In this document: in pieces, positions 17,760 to 26,735 of the stretch
Layout of the letters: every line of letters starts with the position of its first letter
How positions within the stretch are numbered: position 1 is the stretch's first letter
From: Enterobacillus tribolii
GTDB taxonomy: Bacteria > Pseudomonadota > Gammaproteobacteria > Enterobacterales > Enterobacteriaceae
Reading direction: 5' to 3'
NCBI RefSeq assembly: GCF_003363015.1
Contig: NZ_QRAP01000012.1
Location: 52,543-116,542, forward strand
DNA: 64,000 nucleotides
Notes under the pieces: model-generated
Told to the model about the DNA's origin: nothing
The model's database searches: none
What the model saw: only the letters and a program-made list of their open reading frames with translations
Position numbers and translations under genes: made by a program

Positions 17760-20282
17760 TCAGCGTCTGCCGCCCATACGACCGCGAAAGCGCGGCTCGT
17801 AATTACTGCGATCGAAGTGACGCTCCTGAAAGGCTGGACGCTGTTGCAGCGCCTGCCGGCGTTGCCCGGCGGCCTGTGATGGCTGATGCTCTGTGGGCTG
17901 CCATTGCTGACGCGGAGCGGCGGCAATGGCGTTTTGCCGGGCATTCAGGCGTTCGCCGCCACGCTGGCGGGCCTGATAGTCATTGCTGACTTCCGCCGGT
18001 GGTTTACTGCTGACGAAGTTACCGCTGGCGTCCATCTTCTGCCAGCCGTCGGCGGTATGCTGATAGACGGCGCCGTCGTGGCCGGCGTAAATTCCGTCCG
18101 GCCCGGCGATAGCGCCGCCGTGATTGATCTGGCCGGTTTCCTTGTCGTAGTGCACGTAGCCTGAACCATGTACGGCGCCGCCTGCGCCGAGCGAGGTGAA
18201 ACTGCCGGCTTTGCCCGCGCTCTGCGGCGTGCTGCCCGCGATGCTCTGACTGTGGGTTTCGCGCCCGGTGTTGACGTTAACGCTGTTACGGGCGTTTACG
18301 GCGGCGGCGTTGCCGGTGCCGGGATTACTGATGCCGGCGCTGCGATCGGCGACCGCGCGCCCGGTTTCAGGGTTAAAGCGTACGTTGCCTGCGGCGCCCC
18401 GCGTGATTCCCGTGCCGTCGTTGGTTACTTTACCCGCATAGCCGTAGCCGTGCCCGCCGGTGGCCTGATTATAGAAACTGCCGCGTACCTGACTGCCGTG
18501 ATTACCCGTCCAGGGGTTGCTCCAGTCCGTACGAACGCCCTGAGCGACGGTGTTGCCCCAGTGGTTATAGACGTTATACACCGACACGCCGCCGCCCCAG
18601 TAGCCCGGATACGGCGGATAGTTATAGCTCCATGGCCCCCATCCCGGCGAATTCCAGTAACTTCCCCACATCCAGCCGCTGATAAAGCCGAACGACCAGC
18701 CGATGGCGGGATCCCAAGCGAAGCTGCTGCCGTAGCCGTACGTGGCTGGGCAACTGTACCAGACGTTGCCGACCCAGGCATTGCAGGGGTAGCCGGTGCC
18801 GTACACCACCACGTTGCCGCTCACCACGGTGCCGTAATAGCCGGGGGTATAGCCGACGTAGACCGTATCGTCGTTGCTGCCGTATATCCGGACATAGGTG
18901 ACGTAGTGCAGCGGTGAATCCGGCGGGATGGTGTAAACGATCGCCGGAACGCTGGCGGCGACCTTCCATACCCCGGAAGGCGCGGTAGCGCTGAACCAGA
19001 CGCCGTTCTTCACTGCGAAATAGCTGTGGGCGTCGACTTCAATAACCGGAACGTCAGCGTTCCAGGCGTATTTCAACGGCGTACCCGCGATCGGTTTGAA
19101 TTTTGCCGCGCCGCCGTCATAGCTCACTTTCAGCGCGGCCTTACTGCGCGAAATCGCCGCTGTTTGCGGTACGGCATTGGCAATGAGCGCCTCGCGCGCC
19201 TCCGGCGTACCGGGAACAGAGGCCAACACGGCGCTTTTCGGGCTGTCGGACGGAATTTTGGCGAAATCGGCGGGTAATTTTGCGCCGTCGACGTACTGCC
19301 AGGGGCCTTTGGTGGTTTCCGCGCGGAACCAGCGGCCGGAGATCAACGCGTACCAGGCGTTGTTTTCCGCGTCGTCAATGAACACGTCCGACGCGGTATT
19401 GGCCACATAAGACAAGCGGGTGCCGGCAATGGGCATGAACTGCGGGTCGCCGTTAATCTGAATCAGTTCGGCAGGTTTAGTGACCACCTGCACCACCGCG
19501 GGTTTGACCTGCGCCTGCTTCGGTCCGGTGTCCAGCCGTGTATCTTTAATGGCGGCCTGCATGGCGTAATTGATTTCCGCCGGCACCTCTAACTGCACCG
19601 CCCACGCGGCGGTAAGCGCAGTGGCGCTGTACCACTGCCCGCTGAACCAGATGTAATAATTACCGCTTTCCCTGAGCAGCAGCGAGCGGGTGTTGATTGC
19701 CCGCTCCACGCCTTTCTGACCGGTTGCCTGCCAGGCCGGCTGGCCGTCGAGCATGACCAGCAGCGTAGGCTGAAAGGCAAACAGAATGTCCGGCGGCGAA
19801 TTGTCTACCCGGATGTTTTGCTGCGGGCTGTTATTCTGGATGGCCAGATCGGACTCAAGTTGGTCAAGGCTGATGACCAGCGGATGGTGGGGAATGAGTT
19901 GGCGTAACAGCGCTAAATAGTGCGCCTGATTGGCGGCATCGGTCGGAAAGTTGACTTTGCTGACGTTGATATCACTCAGCGTCACCTGACGCCGCTCTTT
20001 ATCGGTGTCGGTTCGGGCGCTGAACCAGGCCACGCCGTAGCTGATTTTGTCCCTGGGTTTGCCGTCATTGCCGGTAACGGTGCCGGTTTTCACCGCCATG
20101 ACCAGCCTTCCCTGCAATTTGTTGCCCTGCCAGCCGTCAAGCTGGGGCTGGTGGAGCATGATATCCGTGCCGGATGACGTAAAACTGCGCGGCCAGGGCG
20201 CGTCATCAGCGGCGTATGAGGGAGGGCTTCCTGCCAGCACAATGACTACAAACAGCGAAAAAAGATAAGACAACAGTCTCAT
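17760..20282 (-). CDS. Large exported Trp/Tyr/Gly-rich modular protein, unknown function
   Basis: An 840-residue protein with a clear Sec signal (MRLLSYLFSLFVVIVLAGS, cleavage near SYA/ADD). Three related modules occur at about 209-227, 310-328 and 420-439: YYIWFSGQWYSATALTAAW, AWYALISGRWFRAETTKGPW and SYFAVKNGVWFSATAPSGVW. The last two are preceded by FMPIAGTRLSY and FKPIAGTPLKY, giving a repeat of about 45 residues. Residues 465-600 are extremely rich in Gly, Tyr, Trp and Pro (FGFISGWMWGSYW). Then follows a Gly/Asn/Ser-rich tail ending in a highly basic Gln/Arg stretch. I recall similar proteins labelled carbohydrate-binding family V/XII, but no catalytic motif is visible. It is probably secreted or surface-associated. 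Confidence 0.75.
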   Translation of the reverse strand: MRLLSYLFSLFVVIVLAGSPPSYAADDAPWPRSFTSSGTDIMLHQPQLDGWQGNKLQGRLVMAVKTGTVTGNDGKPRDKISYGVAWFSARTDTDKERRQVTLSDINVSKVNFPTDAANQAHYLALLRQLIPHHPLVISLDQLESDLAIQNNSPQQNIRVDNSPPDILFAFQPTLLVMLDGQPAWQATGQKGVERAINTRSLLLRESGNYYIWFSGQWYSATALTAAWAVQLEVPAEINYAMQAAIKDTRLDTGPKQAQVKPAVVQVVTKPAELIQINGDPQFMPIAGTRLSYVANTASDVFIDDAENNAWYALISGRWFRAETTKGPWQYVDGAKLPADFAKIPSDSPKSAVLASVPGTPEAREALIANAVPQTAAISRSKAALKVSYDGGAAKFKPIAGTPLKYAWNADVPVIEVDAHSYFAVKNGVWFSATAPSGVWKVAASVPAIVYTIPPDSPLHYVTYVRIYGSNDDTVYVGYTPGYYGTVVSGNVVVYGTGYPCNAWVGNVWYSCPATYGYGSSFAWDPAIGWSFGFISGWMWGSYWNSPGWGPWSYNYPPYPGYWGGGVSVYNVYNHWGNTVAQGVRTDWSNPWTGNHGSQVRGSFYNQATGGHGYGYAGKVTNDGTGITRGAAGNVRFNPETGRAVADRSAGISNPGTGNAAAVNARNSVNVNTGRETHSQSIAGSTPQSAGKAGSFTSLGAGGAVHGSGYVHYDKETGQINHGGAIAGPDGIYAGHDGAVYQHTADGWQKMDASGNFVSSKPPAEVSNDYQARQRGGERLNARQNAIAAAPRQQWQPTEHQPSQAAGQRRQALQQRPAFQERHFDRSNYEPRFRGRMGGRR

Positions 20283-20378
20283 GGAAAGCCTCGGGAGAGC
20301 AGGAACACGTCACGTCTTCAGATTCTAATCGTTGCCCGGGGATTTCACATGGCGCAATGCGTGCGGAACGTCAAATTA

Positions 20379-21335
20379 TCAGGCTGACTGGGCCTCATGA
20401 CGAACCGGGGCCGTTGCCCGCGCCGCTGCCGGATGTTCCGCGCTGCGTACGAACGGCAGGTGCGTGCAGGCATGATCGCGGGCCGACTTAATAAACGCGC
20501 TGGTTACCGGATGCTGCTGCTCGCCGTCGCGTACGGCGGCGTACAGGCGGCTCCACAGACCCTGACCCAGCGTCCGGGTGACGATCAGCCCCTGACGTTC
20601 AAAACTTTCCACAACCCAATGCGGCAGGGCGGCGATCCCCATGCGGGCCGCGACCATTTGGATCAGCAACAGCGTGTTATCGACGTTCTTCAGCGCCGGG
20701 GAGACGTCCGCCGGTTGCAGGAAGTGGCGCCAGATATCCAGCCGCTGACGCTGTACCGGATAAATCAGCAACGTTTCAGGAGCAAGATCCTGCGCGACGA
20801 TCTCTTCATAACGCGCCAGCGGGTGGTCGGGTGCGAGCACCAGACGCACTTCATAATCAAACATCGGCGTGTAGTGCAGGCTGCTGCGCGGCAGAATATC
20901 GGAGGTCAGCACCAGATCGAGCTCGCCTTGTTGCAAGGCCGGTTGGGGATCGAAGGTGACGCCGGACTGAAAATCCACCGAAACGTCGGGCCAAAGGCGA
21001 CGAAAGTTGTCCAGCGCCGGCGTCAGCCACTGTATGCAACTGTGGCACTCAATGGCGATGCGCAGCGCCGTCTGATGCGGTTCATGGCAGGCCTGAAGCG
21101 CTTGTTGGATTTGCGGCAATATCTGTTCCGCCAGGCGCAGCAGAATTTCCCCCTGCGGAGTGAAGCGCAGAGGCTGACTTTTACGTACGAACAGCCGGTA
21201 ACCCAGACGTTGCTCCAGATCGCTGAACTGGTGCGACAACGCTGACTGGGTCTGATGAACCTGAGCGGCGGCGGCGGCCAGCGACCCCGTACTGCGCAGG
21301 GCCTGCAACGTTCTCAAATGTTTCAGCTCGATCAT
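20379..21335 (-). CDS. metR: LysR-type regulator MetR
   Basis: MetR activates metE and other methionine genes with homocysteine as co-effector. The 318-residue protein has the N-terminal winged helix-turn-helix [28 protein letters not shown] and a periplasmic-type effector domain with [32 protein letters not shown], nearly identical to E. coli MetR. It is divergent from metE with a 148-bp shared control region, as in E. coli. Confidence 0.98.
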   Translation of the reverse strand: MIELKHLRTLQALRSTGSLAAAAAQVHQTQSALSHQFSDLEQRLGYRLFVRKSQPLRFTPQGEILLRLAEQILPQIQQALQACHEPHQTALRIAIECHSCIQWLTPALDNFRRLWPDVSVDFQSGVTFDPQPALQQGELDLVLTSDILPRSSLHYTPMFDYEVRLVLAPDHPLARYEEIVAQDLAPETLLIYPVQRQRLDIWRHFLQPADVSPALKNVDNTLLLIQMVAARMGIAALPHWVVESFERQGLIVTRTLGQGLWSRLYAAVRDGEQQHPVTSAFIKSARDHACTHLPFVRSAEHPAAARATAPVRHEAQSA

Positions 21336-21399
21336 GAAGGTTACTCATTTTGAATGTGAATAATTTGCGCTTGTGAGATATACACTACCTGCGGATTAT

Positions 21400-21423
21400 G
21401 GATGTGTAAACATCTGGATGGCT
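21400..21423. promoter_or_regulatory. Candidate MetJ operator (three met boxes) between metR and metE
   Basis: Three contiguous 8-mers, GGATGTGT, AAACATCT and GGATGGCT, match the met box AGACGTCT at 5, 6 and 5 of 8 positions. Tandem 8-bp boxes are how MetJ-SAM binds. MetR half-sites (TGAA) occur nearby at 21350-21360. Confidence 0.5.
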
Positions 21424-21483
21424 AAAACTTGTGACGATAAGGCAAGAGAGAAGCCGGAACCGAATATCCGAAGAGGTTAAATA

Positions 21484-23754
21484 ATGAGCGTAATCAGTCA
21501 TATTCTGGGATTTCCGCGTGTGGGTCTGCGCCGTGAGCTGAAGAAAGCACAAGAGAGCTACTGGGCCGGCACGTTGTCGCAACAAGAACTGCTGGAGGCA
21601 GGGAAAGCGCTGCGCGCCCGCCACTGGCAGCAGCAAAAGGACGCCGGGGTAGACTTACTGCCGGTCGGTGATTTCGCCTGGTACGATCATGTGCTGACGA
21701 CCAGCCTGCTGCTGGGCAACGTACCTGCCCGTCACCGCAATGCAGACGACAGCATCGACCTGGATACCCTGTTCCGCATCGCCCGTGGCCGGGCGCCCAG
21801 CGGGGAGCCGGCCGCCGCGTCGGAAATGACGAAGTGGTTCAATACCAACTATCACTATATCGTGCCGGAGTTTACGCGCGGACAGCGTTTCTCCCTGAGC
21901 TGGACGCAACTGCTGGATGAGGTGGACGAAGCCCTGGCGCTGGGTCATAAGATTAAGCCGGTATTATTGGGGCCGCTGACCTACCTGTGGCTGGGTAAAG
22001 TGAAAGGGGAAGAATTCGATCGCCTGACGCTGTTAAAAGATATCCTGCCGGTTTATCAGCAGGTGTTGGCTGAACTGGCGCAGCGCGGCATCGAGTGGGT
22101 GCAAATTGATGAACCGGCGCTGGTGCTGGAGCTGCCGCGTGAGTGGCTGAGCGCTTATCACGCTGCCTATCAGGCGTTGGCCGGCAAGGTGAAGCTGCTG
22201 CTGACTACCTATTTCGACGGGGTAACGCATAACCTCGACACCCTCCGCGCACTGCCGGTGGACGGCCTTCATGTCGATGCGGTTGCAGGTCATGACGATC
22301 TGAACGCACTGGAAGCCGCTTTACCGGAGGGATGGGTGTTTTCCGTCGGCGCGATCAACGGGCGTAACGTTTGGCGCGCCGATTTGGCGCAGTGGCAGGC
22401 GCGTCTGCAACCGCTGGCGGCGAAGCGCCAACTGTGGGTGGGATCTTCCTGCTCGTTGTTGCACAGCCCGATTGATCTCGGCACGGAAACCCGCCTGGAC
22501 GATGAAGTAAAAAGCTGGTTCGCCTTCGCCATTCAAAAGTGCGGGGAACTGGCATTGCTGGCCGGTGCGCTGAACGCGCCGCAGGCCGGGAATCTGGCGA
22601 AGTTGGAGGCCTACAGCGCGCCGATCCGCGCCCGTCGCAACTCAACGCGTGTGCATAATGCTCTGGTGGAGCAGCGTCTTGCCACCATTACCGCCCGCGA
22701 CAGCGAGCGCGCCCAACCTTACCCGCAGCGTGCGGCGTTACAGCGCGAGCGCTTCAATCTGCCGGCATGGCCGACGACCACCATCGGCTCTTTCCCGCAA
22801 ACCACGGAGATCCGTACGCTGCGTCTGGATTTCAAACAAGGCCGTCTGGATACGCCGCGTTACCGCACCGGCATCAGCGAACATATCAAACAGGCCATCG
22901 CCGAACAGGAAAGCCTGGGGCTGGACGTGCTGGTGCACGGTGAAGCCGAACGTAACGACATGGTGGAATACTTCGGCGAGAATCTGGACGGCTTCATCTT
23001 TACCCAGAATGGCTGGGTGCAGAGCTATGGCTCACGCTGCGTAAAACCGCCTGTGATCATCGGCGACATCAGCCGCCCGGCGCCGATCACCGTGGAATGG
23101 GCCAAATATGCTCAGTCCCTGACGGACAAACCGGTAAAAGGCATGCTGACCGGCCCGGTAACCATTCTCTGCTGGTCGTTCCCGCGTGAAGACGTCAGCC
23201 GGGAGACCATCGCCAAACAGATCGCGTTGGCGCTGCGTGATGAAGTTGCAGATTTGGAACAGGCGGGCATCGGTATTATCCAGATTGATGAACCGGCCCT
23301 GCGTGAAGGTTTACCGCTGCGCCGCGCTGACTGGCAGGCCTATCTCGATTGGGCGGTGGACGCTTTTCGCCTGAATGCGGCAGTTGCGCGTGACGACACG
23401 CAGATCCACACGCATATGTGTTATTGCGAATTCAATGACATCATGGACTCCATTGCGGCGCTGGATGCGGACGTAATCACCATTGAAACCTCGCGTTCCG
23501 ACATGGAACTGCTGGATGCCTTCCGTGACTTTGAATATCCGAATGAAATCGGGCCGGGCGTGTATGACATTCACTCTCCCAACGTGCCGAGCGTGGAATG
23601 GATTGAGGCGCTGCTGCGCAAAGCGGCGGACAGCATTCCGGCCGAACGCCTGTGGGTGAATCCGGACTGCGGCCTGAAAACCCGTGCCTGGCCGGAAACC
23701 CGTGCGGCGCTGGGGAACATGGTGAAAGCGGCACAGCGACTGAGAGCGTTGTAA
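21484..23754 (+). CDS. metE: Cobalamin-independent methionine synthase MetE
   Basis: MetE transfers the methyl group of 5-methyltetrahydropteroyltriglutamate to homocysteine, the last step of methionine synthesis. The 756-residue protein has the duplicated barrel architecture: an N-terminal half opening with [16 protein letters not shown] and a catalytic C-terminal half with [13 protein letters not shown]. Zinc ligands are visible in [11 protein letters not shown] and NPDCGLKTR, with [13 protein letters not shown] in the active site. AGAGG precedes ATG 21484. Confidence 0.99.
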   Translation: MSVISHILGFPRVGLRRELKKAQESYWAGTLSQQELLEAGKALRARHWQQQKDAGVDLLPVGDFAWYDHVLTTSLLLGNVPARHRNADDSIDLDTLFRIARGRAPSGEPAAASEMTKWFNTNYHYIVPEFTRGQRFSLSWTQLLDEVDEALALGHKIKPVLLGPLTYLWLGKVKGEEFDRLTLLKDILPVYQQVLAELAQRGIEWVQIDEPALVLELPREWLSAYHAAYQALAGKVKLLLTTYFDGVTHNLDTLRALPVDGLHVDAVAGHDDLNALEAALPEGWVFSVGAINGRNVWRADLAQWQARLQPLAAKRQLWVGSSCSLLHSPIDLGTETRLDDEVKSWFAFAIQKCGELALLAGALNAPQAGNLAKLEAYSAPIRARRNSTRVHNALVEQRLATITARDSERAQPYPQRAALQRERFNLPAWPTTTIGSFPQTTEIRTLRLDFKQGRLDTPRYRTGISEHIKQAIAEQESLGLDVLVHGEAERNDMVEYFGENLDGFIFTQNGWVQSYGSRCVKPPVIIGDISRPAPITVEWAKYAQSLTDKPVKGMLTGPVTILCWSFPREDVSRETIAKQIALALRDEVADLEQAGIGIIQIDEPALREGLPLRRADWQAYLDWAVDAFRLNAAVARDDTQIHTHMCYCEFNDIMDSIAALDADVITIETSRSDMELLDAFRDFEYPNEIGPGVYDIHSPNVPSVEWIEALLRKAADSIPAERLWVNPDCGLKTRAWPETRAALGNMVKAAQRLRAL

Positions 23755-23771
23755 TTCTCTGGTGCATAATG

Positions 23772-23799
23772 AAAACCGGGTCCGTGCGGCCCGGTTTTT
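23772..23799 (+). terminator. metE terminator
   Basis: AAAACCGGG (23772-23780) and CCCGGTTTT (23790-23798) form a perfect 9-bp stem with a 9-nt loop, running into TTTTT. Confidence 0.85.
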
Positions 23800-23865
23800 C
23801 GTATCTTGCATCCCGCCACATTCCCCGGATAATCAGAGAACTCATTCTCTGATGCCGGTTTGACC

Positions 23866-24732
23866 ATGAATTACGATCCCTCCCAGGTGCTTGCCAAACT
23901 GCTGGACGATCCCGCCGGGATTGGCCAGGTGCGCTTTGCCGGCAATCAGCATCAGGCGCCGGAACTGGCCTATCAGGTCAATTTCCCCCGTCTGGAGATC
24001 ATCGTGGAAGGCGAGCAGCGCATGATCTGGGAAGAGGGGCAAGGAATGACGCTGGAGCAAACGCTGGTGGCCGGCGATGTGTTGTTCGTGCCGGCCGGAG
24101 GCTGGAATAACCCGGTATGGGACACGCCGGTGACGACGCTGAGCGTGCTGTTTGGCAAACAACAGCTTGGGTTCAGCCTGTTGCATTGGGACGGCGGCGA
24201 GTTCAGGACGCTGGGGCGGCAAAACGTGGCGCGCCGGGGGCCGCGCGTGGGGTCGTTTTTGTTACAGGCGCTGAATGAACTGGCCTGGCATCAGAGCGAT
24301 CAGGGCACCGCGCGTTTCATCGTTAAAAGCCTGCTCAGCCACAGCATGGATCTGCTGGGCAGCCTGGCGCAGACGGCGTCGCGCAGTCAGGCATTGTTTG
24401 ACGCCGTGCGTGAATATATTGACGAGCATTACCACGAGCCGCTGACGCGGGAGTCTGTCGCGCAGGCCTTTTATATTTCACCGAACTACCTGTCCCATCT
24501 TTGCCAGAAAGCGGGCGGCGTCGGGTTTAACGAATACCTGAATCATACCCGGCTGGAACAGGCCAAGCACTTGCTCAAGCGCTATGACATGAAGGTGAAG
24601 GAAGTTGCGCACGCCTGCGGTTTTGTCGACAGCAACTACTTTTGCCGTCTGTTTCGCAAGAATACCGAACGTTCACCATCGGAATATCGCAGCCAGTACC
24701 GCAGTCAATTGACGAACCTGGACGATAACTGA
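23866..24732 (+). CDS. AraC-family transcriptional regulator
   Basis: A 288-residue regulator from ATG 23866. The N-terminal half is a cupin-like sensing domain (FPRLEIIVEGEQRMIWEEGQ, AGDVLFVPAGGWNNPVWDTP). The C-terminal half has the two AraC helix-turn-helix motifs, ESVAQAFYISPNYLSHLCQK and VKEVAHACGFVDSNYFCRLFRK. In E. coli an AraC-type gene (yijO) ends the frw-pfl cluster. This gene lies 1.6 kb from frwD and on the opposite strand, so it may be the counterpart, but I cannot prove orthology. It abuts the convergent gene that follows with no gap. Confidence 0.85.
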   Translation: MNYDPSQVLAKLLDDPAGIGQVRFAGNQHQAPELAYQVNFPRLEIIVEGEQRMIWEEGQGMTLEQTLVAGDVLFVPAGGWNNPVWDTPVTTLSVLFGKQQLGFSLLHWDGGEFRTLGRQNVARRGPRVGSFLLQALNELAWHQSDQGTARFIVKSLLSHSMDLLGSLAQTASRSQALFDAVREYIDEHYHEPLTRESVAQAFYISPNYLSHLCQKAGGVGFNEYLNHTRLEQAKHLLKRYDMKVKEVAHACGFVDSNYFCRLFRKNTERSPSEYRSQYRSQLTNLDDN

Positions 24733-25131
24733 CTATTCTGTAAAGGAAAACGTGCAACCACGGAACATCAGAAAACCGATGGTCGTGTCGAGGCTGCTGC
24801 AATGTGCGGTGATGCGGTCTCCCATCTCAAACCCCAGAAAGCGCCGGTTGCCCGCCGGATCAGGGTTCAGCTGAATAATTCCGCGCGGATCGTATTCTTC
24901 CGTCAGTTCCGCTGAGGGCAGACCGAGCATCAACACGACCTTCCCGCTGGCGGTGTCGTCGAGGGCGCGGAAGACGCCGTGCAGTGTAAAGTCGTTTTCA
25001 TACTGATATTGCTCGCTGAACGCGTCGGGATCTCTGGCAAACTCGCGGGATAGATCCACCGCAGAGAACTCCGCCGCGCAGGCCAGGCCGCCAAATAATG
25101 CAATGAAACAGGCAAAGAGGATTTTATACAC
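24733..25131 (-). CDS. Small exported OB-fold-like protein
   Basis: A 132-residue protein with a clear signal peptide (MYKILFACFIALFGGLACA, cleavage before AEF). The mature part has a strand-rich pattern (DFTLHGVFRALDDTASGKVVLML, then GDRITAHCSSLDTTIGFLMFRGC) like the OB-fold tRNA_anti-like periplasmic proteins. Two cysteines (HCSS and RGC) could form a disulphide. The function is unknown. The gene is converging on, and touching, the AraC gene. Confidence 0.65.
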   Translation of the reverse strand: MYKILFACFIALFGGLACAAEFSAVDLSREFARDPDAFSEQYQYENDFTLHGVFRALDDTASGKVVLMLGLPSAELTEEYDPRGIIQLNPDPAGNRRFLGFEMGDRITAHCSSLDTTIGFLMFRGCTFSFTE

Positions 25132-25392
25132 CGGGATATTCCGTCGTGAGATAAAAAGCCCACTGAATATACCATCAATGTTATTTACTTAAACCCCTCA
25201 TCCGCCATTCCCCTTAAACGTCAGACTGTTGCTGCGCATTGTTTCGCAGGATTATGCAAATGCAATGTATGCGATGAAATACTTTGGAAAGCCCTTTTGG
25301 GAACCGTAAATGGCCTGCGGCGATGACACCGGCTCCGGGCGTATAGTCGGCGCACACGGGCCTCCCTGAGCGGAGAGTCGTGAAAAAGAGAA
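25132..25392. other. Intergenic region without a recognisable gene
   Basis: This stretch separates the divergent exported OB-fold-like gene and the HicA-like gene. I see no plausible coding frame, tRNA or insertion-sequence end in it. It should contain the promoter of the minus-strand gene. The start of the strong plus-strand promoter lies just beyond its right edge. Confidence 0.5.
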
Positions 25393-25423
25393 TGTTGACC
25401 AATGTCAACAATGTGGCTATATT
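25393..25423 (+). promoter_or_regulatory. Strong sigma-70 promoter with an operator-like palindrome for the HicA-like/HTH pair
   Basis: TTGACC (25395-25400) and TATATT (25418-25423) are 17 bp apart. The -35 element is embedded in a perfect inverted repeat, TGTTGAC (25393-25399) and GTCAACA (25404-25410), with a CAAT spacer. A DNA-binding protein at this site would block RNA polymerase, as in autoregulated toxin-antitoxin operons. Confidence 0.65.
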
Positions 25424-25441
25424 ACGTACGACAGGAGGTTG

Positions 25442-25666
25442 ATGAAGGAACATCCCAACAAACATATTCAGGCAGCCATTGAATATGCGATCTCCAGAGG
25501 CTGGGATTTCGATGCCGGAGGCAGAAGCTCACACTGCTTTGGCCGAATCCGGTGCGGTATCCCCGGGCACAGGGAGCATCAGATGAGTGTCTGGTCCACG
25601 CCAAGAAGCCCGGAAAACCATGCCAGGCAGATTATCAGGATGATTATCCGTTGCACGCCTGAATAA
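25442..25666 (+). CDS. HicA-like small protein (possible mRNA interferase toxin)
   Basis: A 74-residue protein from ATG 25442; AGGAGG (25433-25438) is only 3 nt upstream, an unusually tight spacing that may keep translation low. KHIQAAIEYAISRGWDF is the first helix, then GGRSSHCFGRIRCGIPGH resembles the HicA double-stranded-RNA-binding-fold pattern with its conserved Gly-x-Ser-His and the Pro-x-His strand end, followed by a C-terminal helix (ENHARQIIRMI). Similarity is to the fold pattern, not a close match. It precedes a DNA-binding protein by 59 bp under one promoter, the usual toxin-antitoxin order for hicAB. Confidence 0.6.
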   Translation: MKEHPNKHIQAAIEYAISRGWDFDAGGRSSHCFGRIRCGIPGHREHQMSVWSTPRSPENHARQIIRMIIRCTPE

Positions 25667-25725
25667 TCTCGTTAACCAAGGCGGGCAACCGCCTTTCACA
25701 TTCCGTCAGGGAGAAAAAGAGATTT

Positions 25726-26301
25726 ATGCCCCTTTATAACTTCACGCTGACGCTTTCCGGCGTAACTTCCGCGACCGAAGGGTTGGAAGATGCTTTGTTT
25801 GAAAGCGGCTGCGGTGATGCGCTGGTTTATTTTTACGGGACTTCCGTTTATCTGGAGTTCGACCGTGACAGCGACGCATTGCCTGTCGCCGTATTGACGG
25901 CAATCCGGGATATTGAATCTGCAGGCATCGGCGCGCGTGTTGAGTCGGTGGATTCCCTGCTGGTTGGCCTTAGTGATATTGCTGATCTGGCCGGGCTGTC
26001 GCGCCAGGCCGTGGCGTTACTGAAAGACGGCAACCGGGGGCCGCGCAATTTCCCGAACCCTGTTCAGCGCCTTAAGGGGAATTCACCGTTGTGGAACTGG
26101 GATACGGTTGCGGACTGGTTAGTGCAACACGGGCGTCTGGCGGAGGACGATCCCCGGGTCGCCTGCGCCCGGCCGTTGGCGGAGATCAATCTGGCCCTGC
26201 AACTGCGGGCGTCCCGCAACCCGGAGCGGGTGAAATACTATGTACGCCTGCTTGAACATCAGGACGAAATCGCCGGGCAGGCACTGTTCAACTTACCGTA
26301 A
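25726..26301 (+). CDS. HTH DNA-binding protein paired with the HicA-like gene (candidate antitoxin)
   Basis: A 191-residue protein. The N-terminal 75 residues form an alternating strand/helix domain (YNFTLTLSGV, DALVYFYGTSVYLEFDR, VLTAIRDIESAGIGARVESVD). Then comes a helix-turn-helix, LSDIADLAGLSRQAVALLKDG, and a wing-like segment NFPNPVQRLKGNSPLWNWDTVADWL resembling AlpA/MerR-type DNA-binding proteins. A helical tail follows. Such proteins could bind the palindrome in front of the upstream gene. Its 3' end overlaps frwD (convergent) by 14 bp. An independent regulator is an alternative to an antitoxin. Confidence 0.6.
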   Translation: MPLYNFTLTLSGVTSATEGLEDALFESGCGDALVYFYGTSVYLEFDRDSDALPVAVLTAIRDIESAGIGARVESVDSLLVGLSDIADLAGLSRQAVALLKDGNRGPRNFPNPVQRLKGNSPLWNWDTVADWLVQHGRLAEDDPRVACARPLAEINLALQLRASRNPERVKYYVRLLEHQDEIAGQALFNLP

Positions 26302-26632
26302 TATGGGTTGCCTGAGGTGAGGCGAGAATTTTTCTTACCGCCTGAACGGCTTTATCCGGCGCGCGCAGAAATGTGCTGATGCCAATCCGCACGCAGCGGC
26401 AGTGGGCGAAGCGCTCCATGCCTTCCAGCTCGATGTCGGCGATTAACAAGGCTGCGTCGGCATTGCTGATGTCTTCCGCTGACAAATTATGCTCGGTGCC
26501 CAGCGCGCCCTGGGTTTCGACTTTGACCAGCCATTTTTCCTGGTGGCAGAGCTTTTCCAGACGTTCAGCGGCCATGTAGGTGTGAGCGACGCCGCTGATG
26601 CAGCCGGTCACGGCAATCAGTTTGAGTGTCAT
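26288..26632 (-). CDS. frwD: PTS fructose-like EIIB component FrwD
   Basis: A 114-residue fructose-family EIIB. The phospho-accepting Cys lies in AVTGCISGVAHTYMAAERL, the signature of this family, and the fold ends in the usual C-terminal helix. It is the second EIIB of the locus (FrwB is the other) and is the last gene of the frwC-frwB-pflD-pflC-frwD series, as in E. coli. A 103-bp gap separates it from pflC and contains a direct repeat of GAAGTTAA (26665-26672, 26679-26686). Confidence 0.92.
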   Translation of the reverse strand: MTLKLIAVTGCISGVAHTYMAAERLEKLCHQEKWLVKVETQGALGTEHNLSAEDISNADAALLIADIELEGMERFAHCRCVRIGISTFLRAPDKAVQAVRKILASPQATHITVS

Positions 26633-26735
26633 CGCATCCCCCGCATGTTTAGGTCGCCAGTCCAGAAGTTAACTACTTGAAGTTAAACGTTGAAATGGAG
26701 TACCGAAGTTTGGCATCAATGTCAGTGTATTACGT

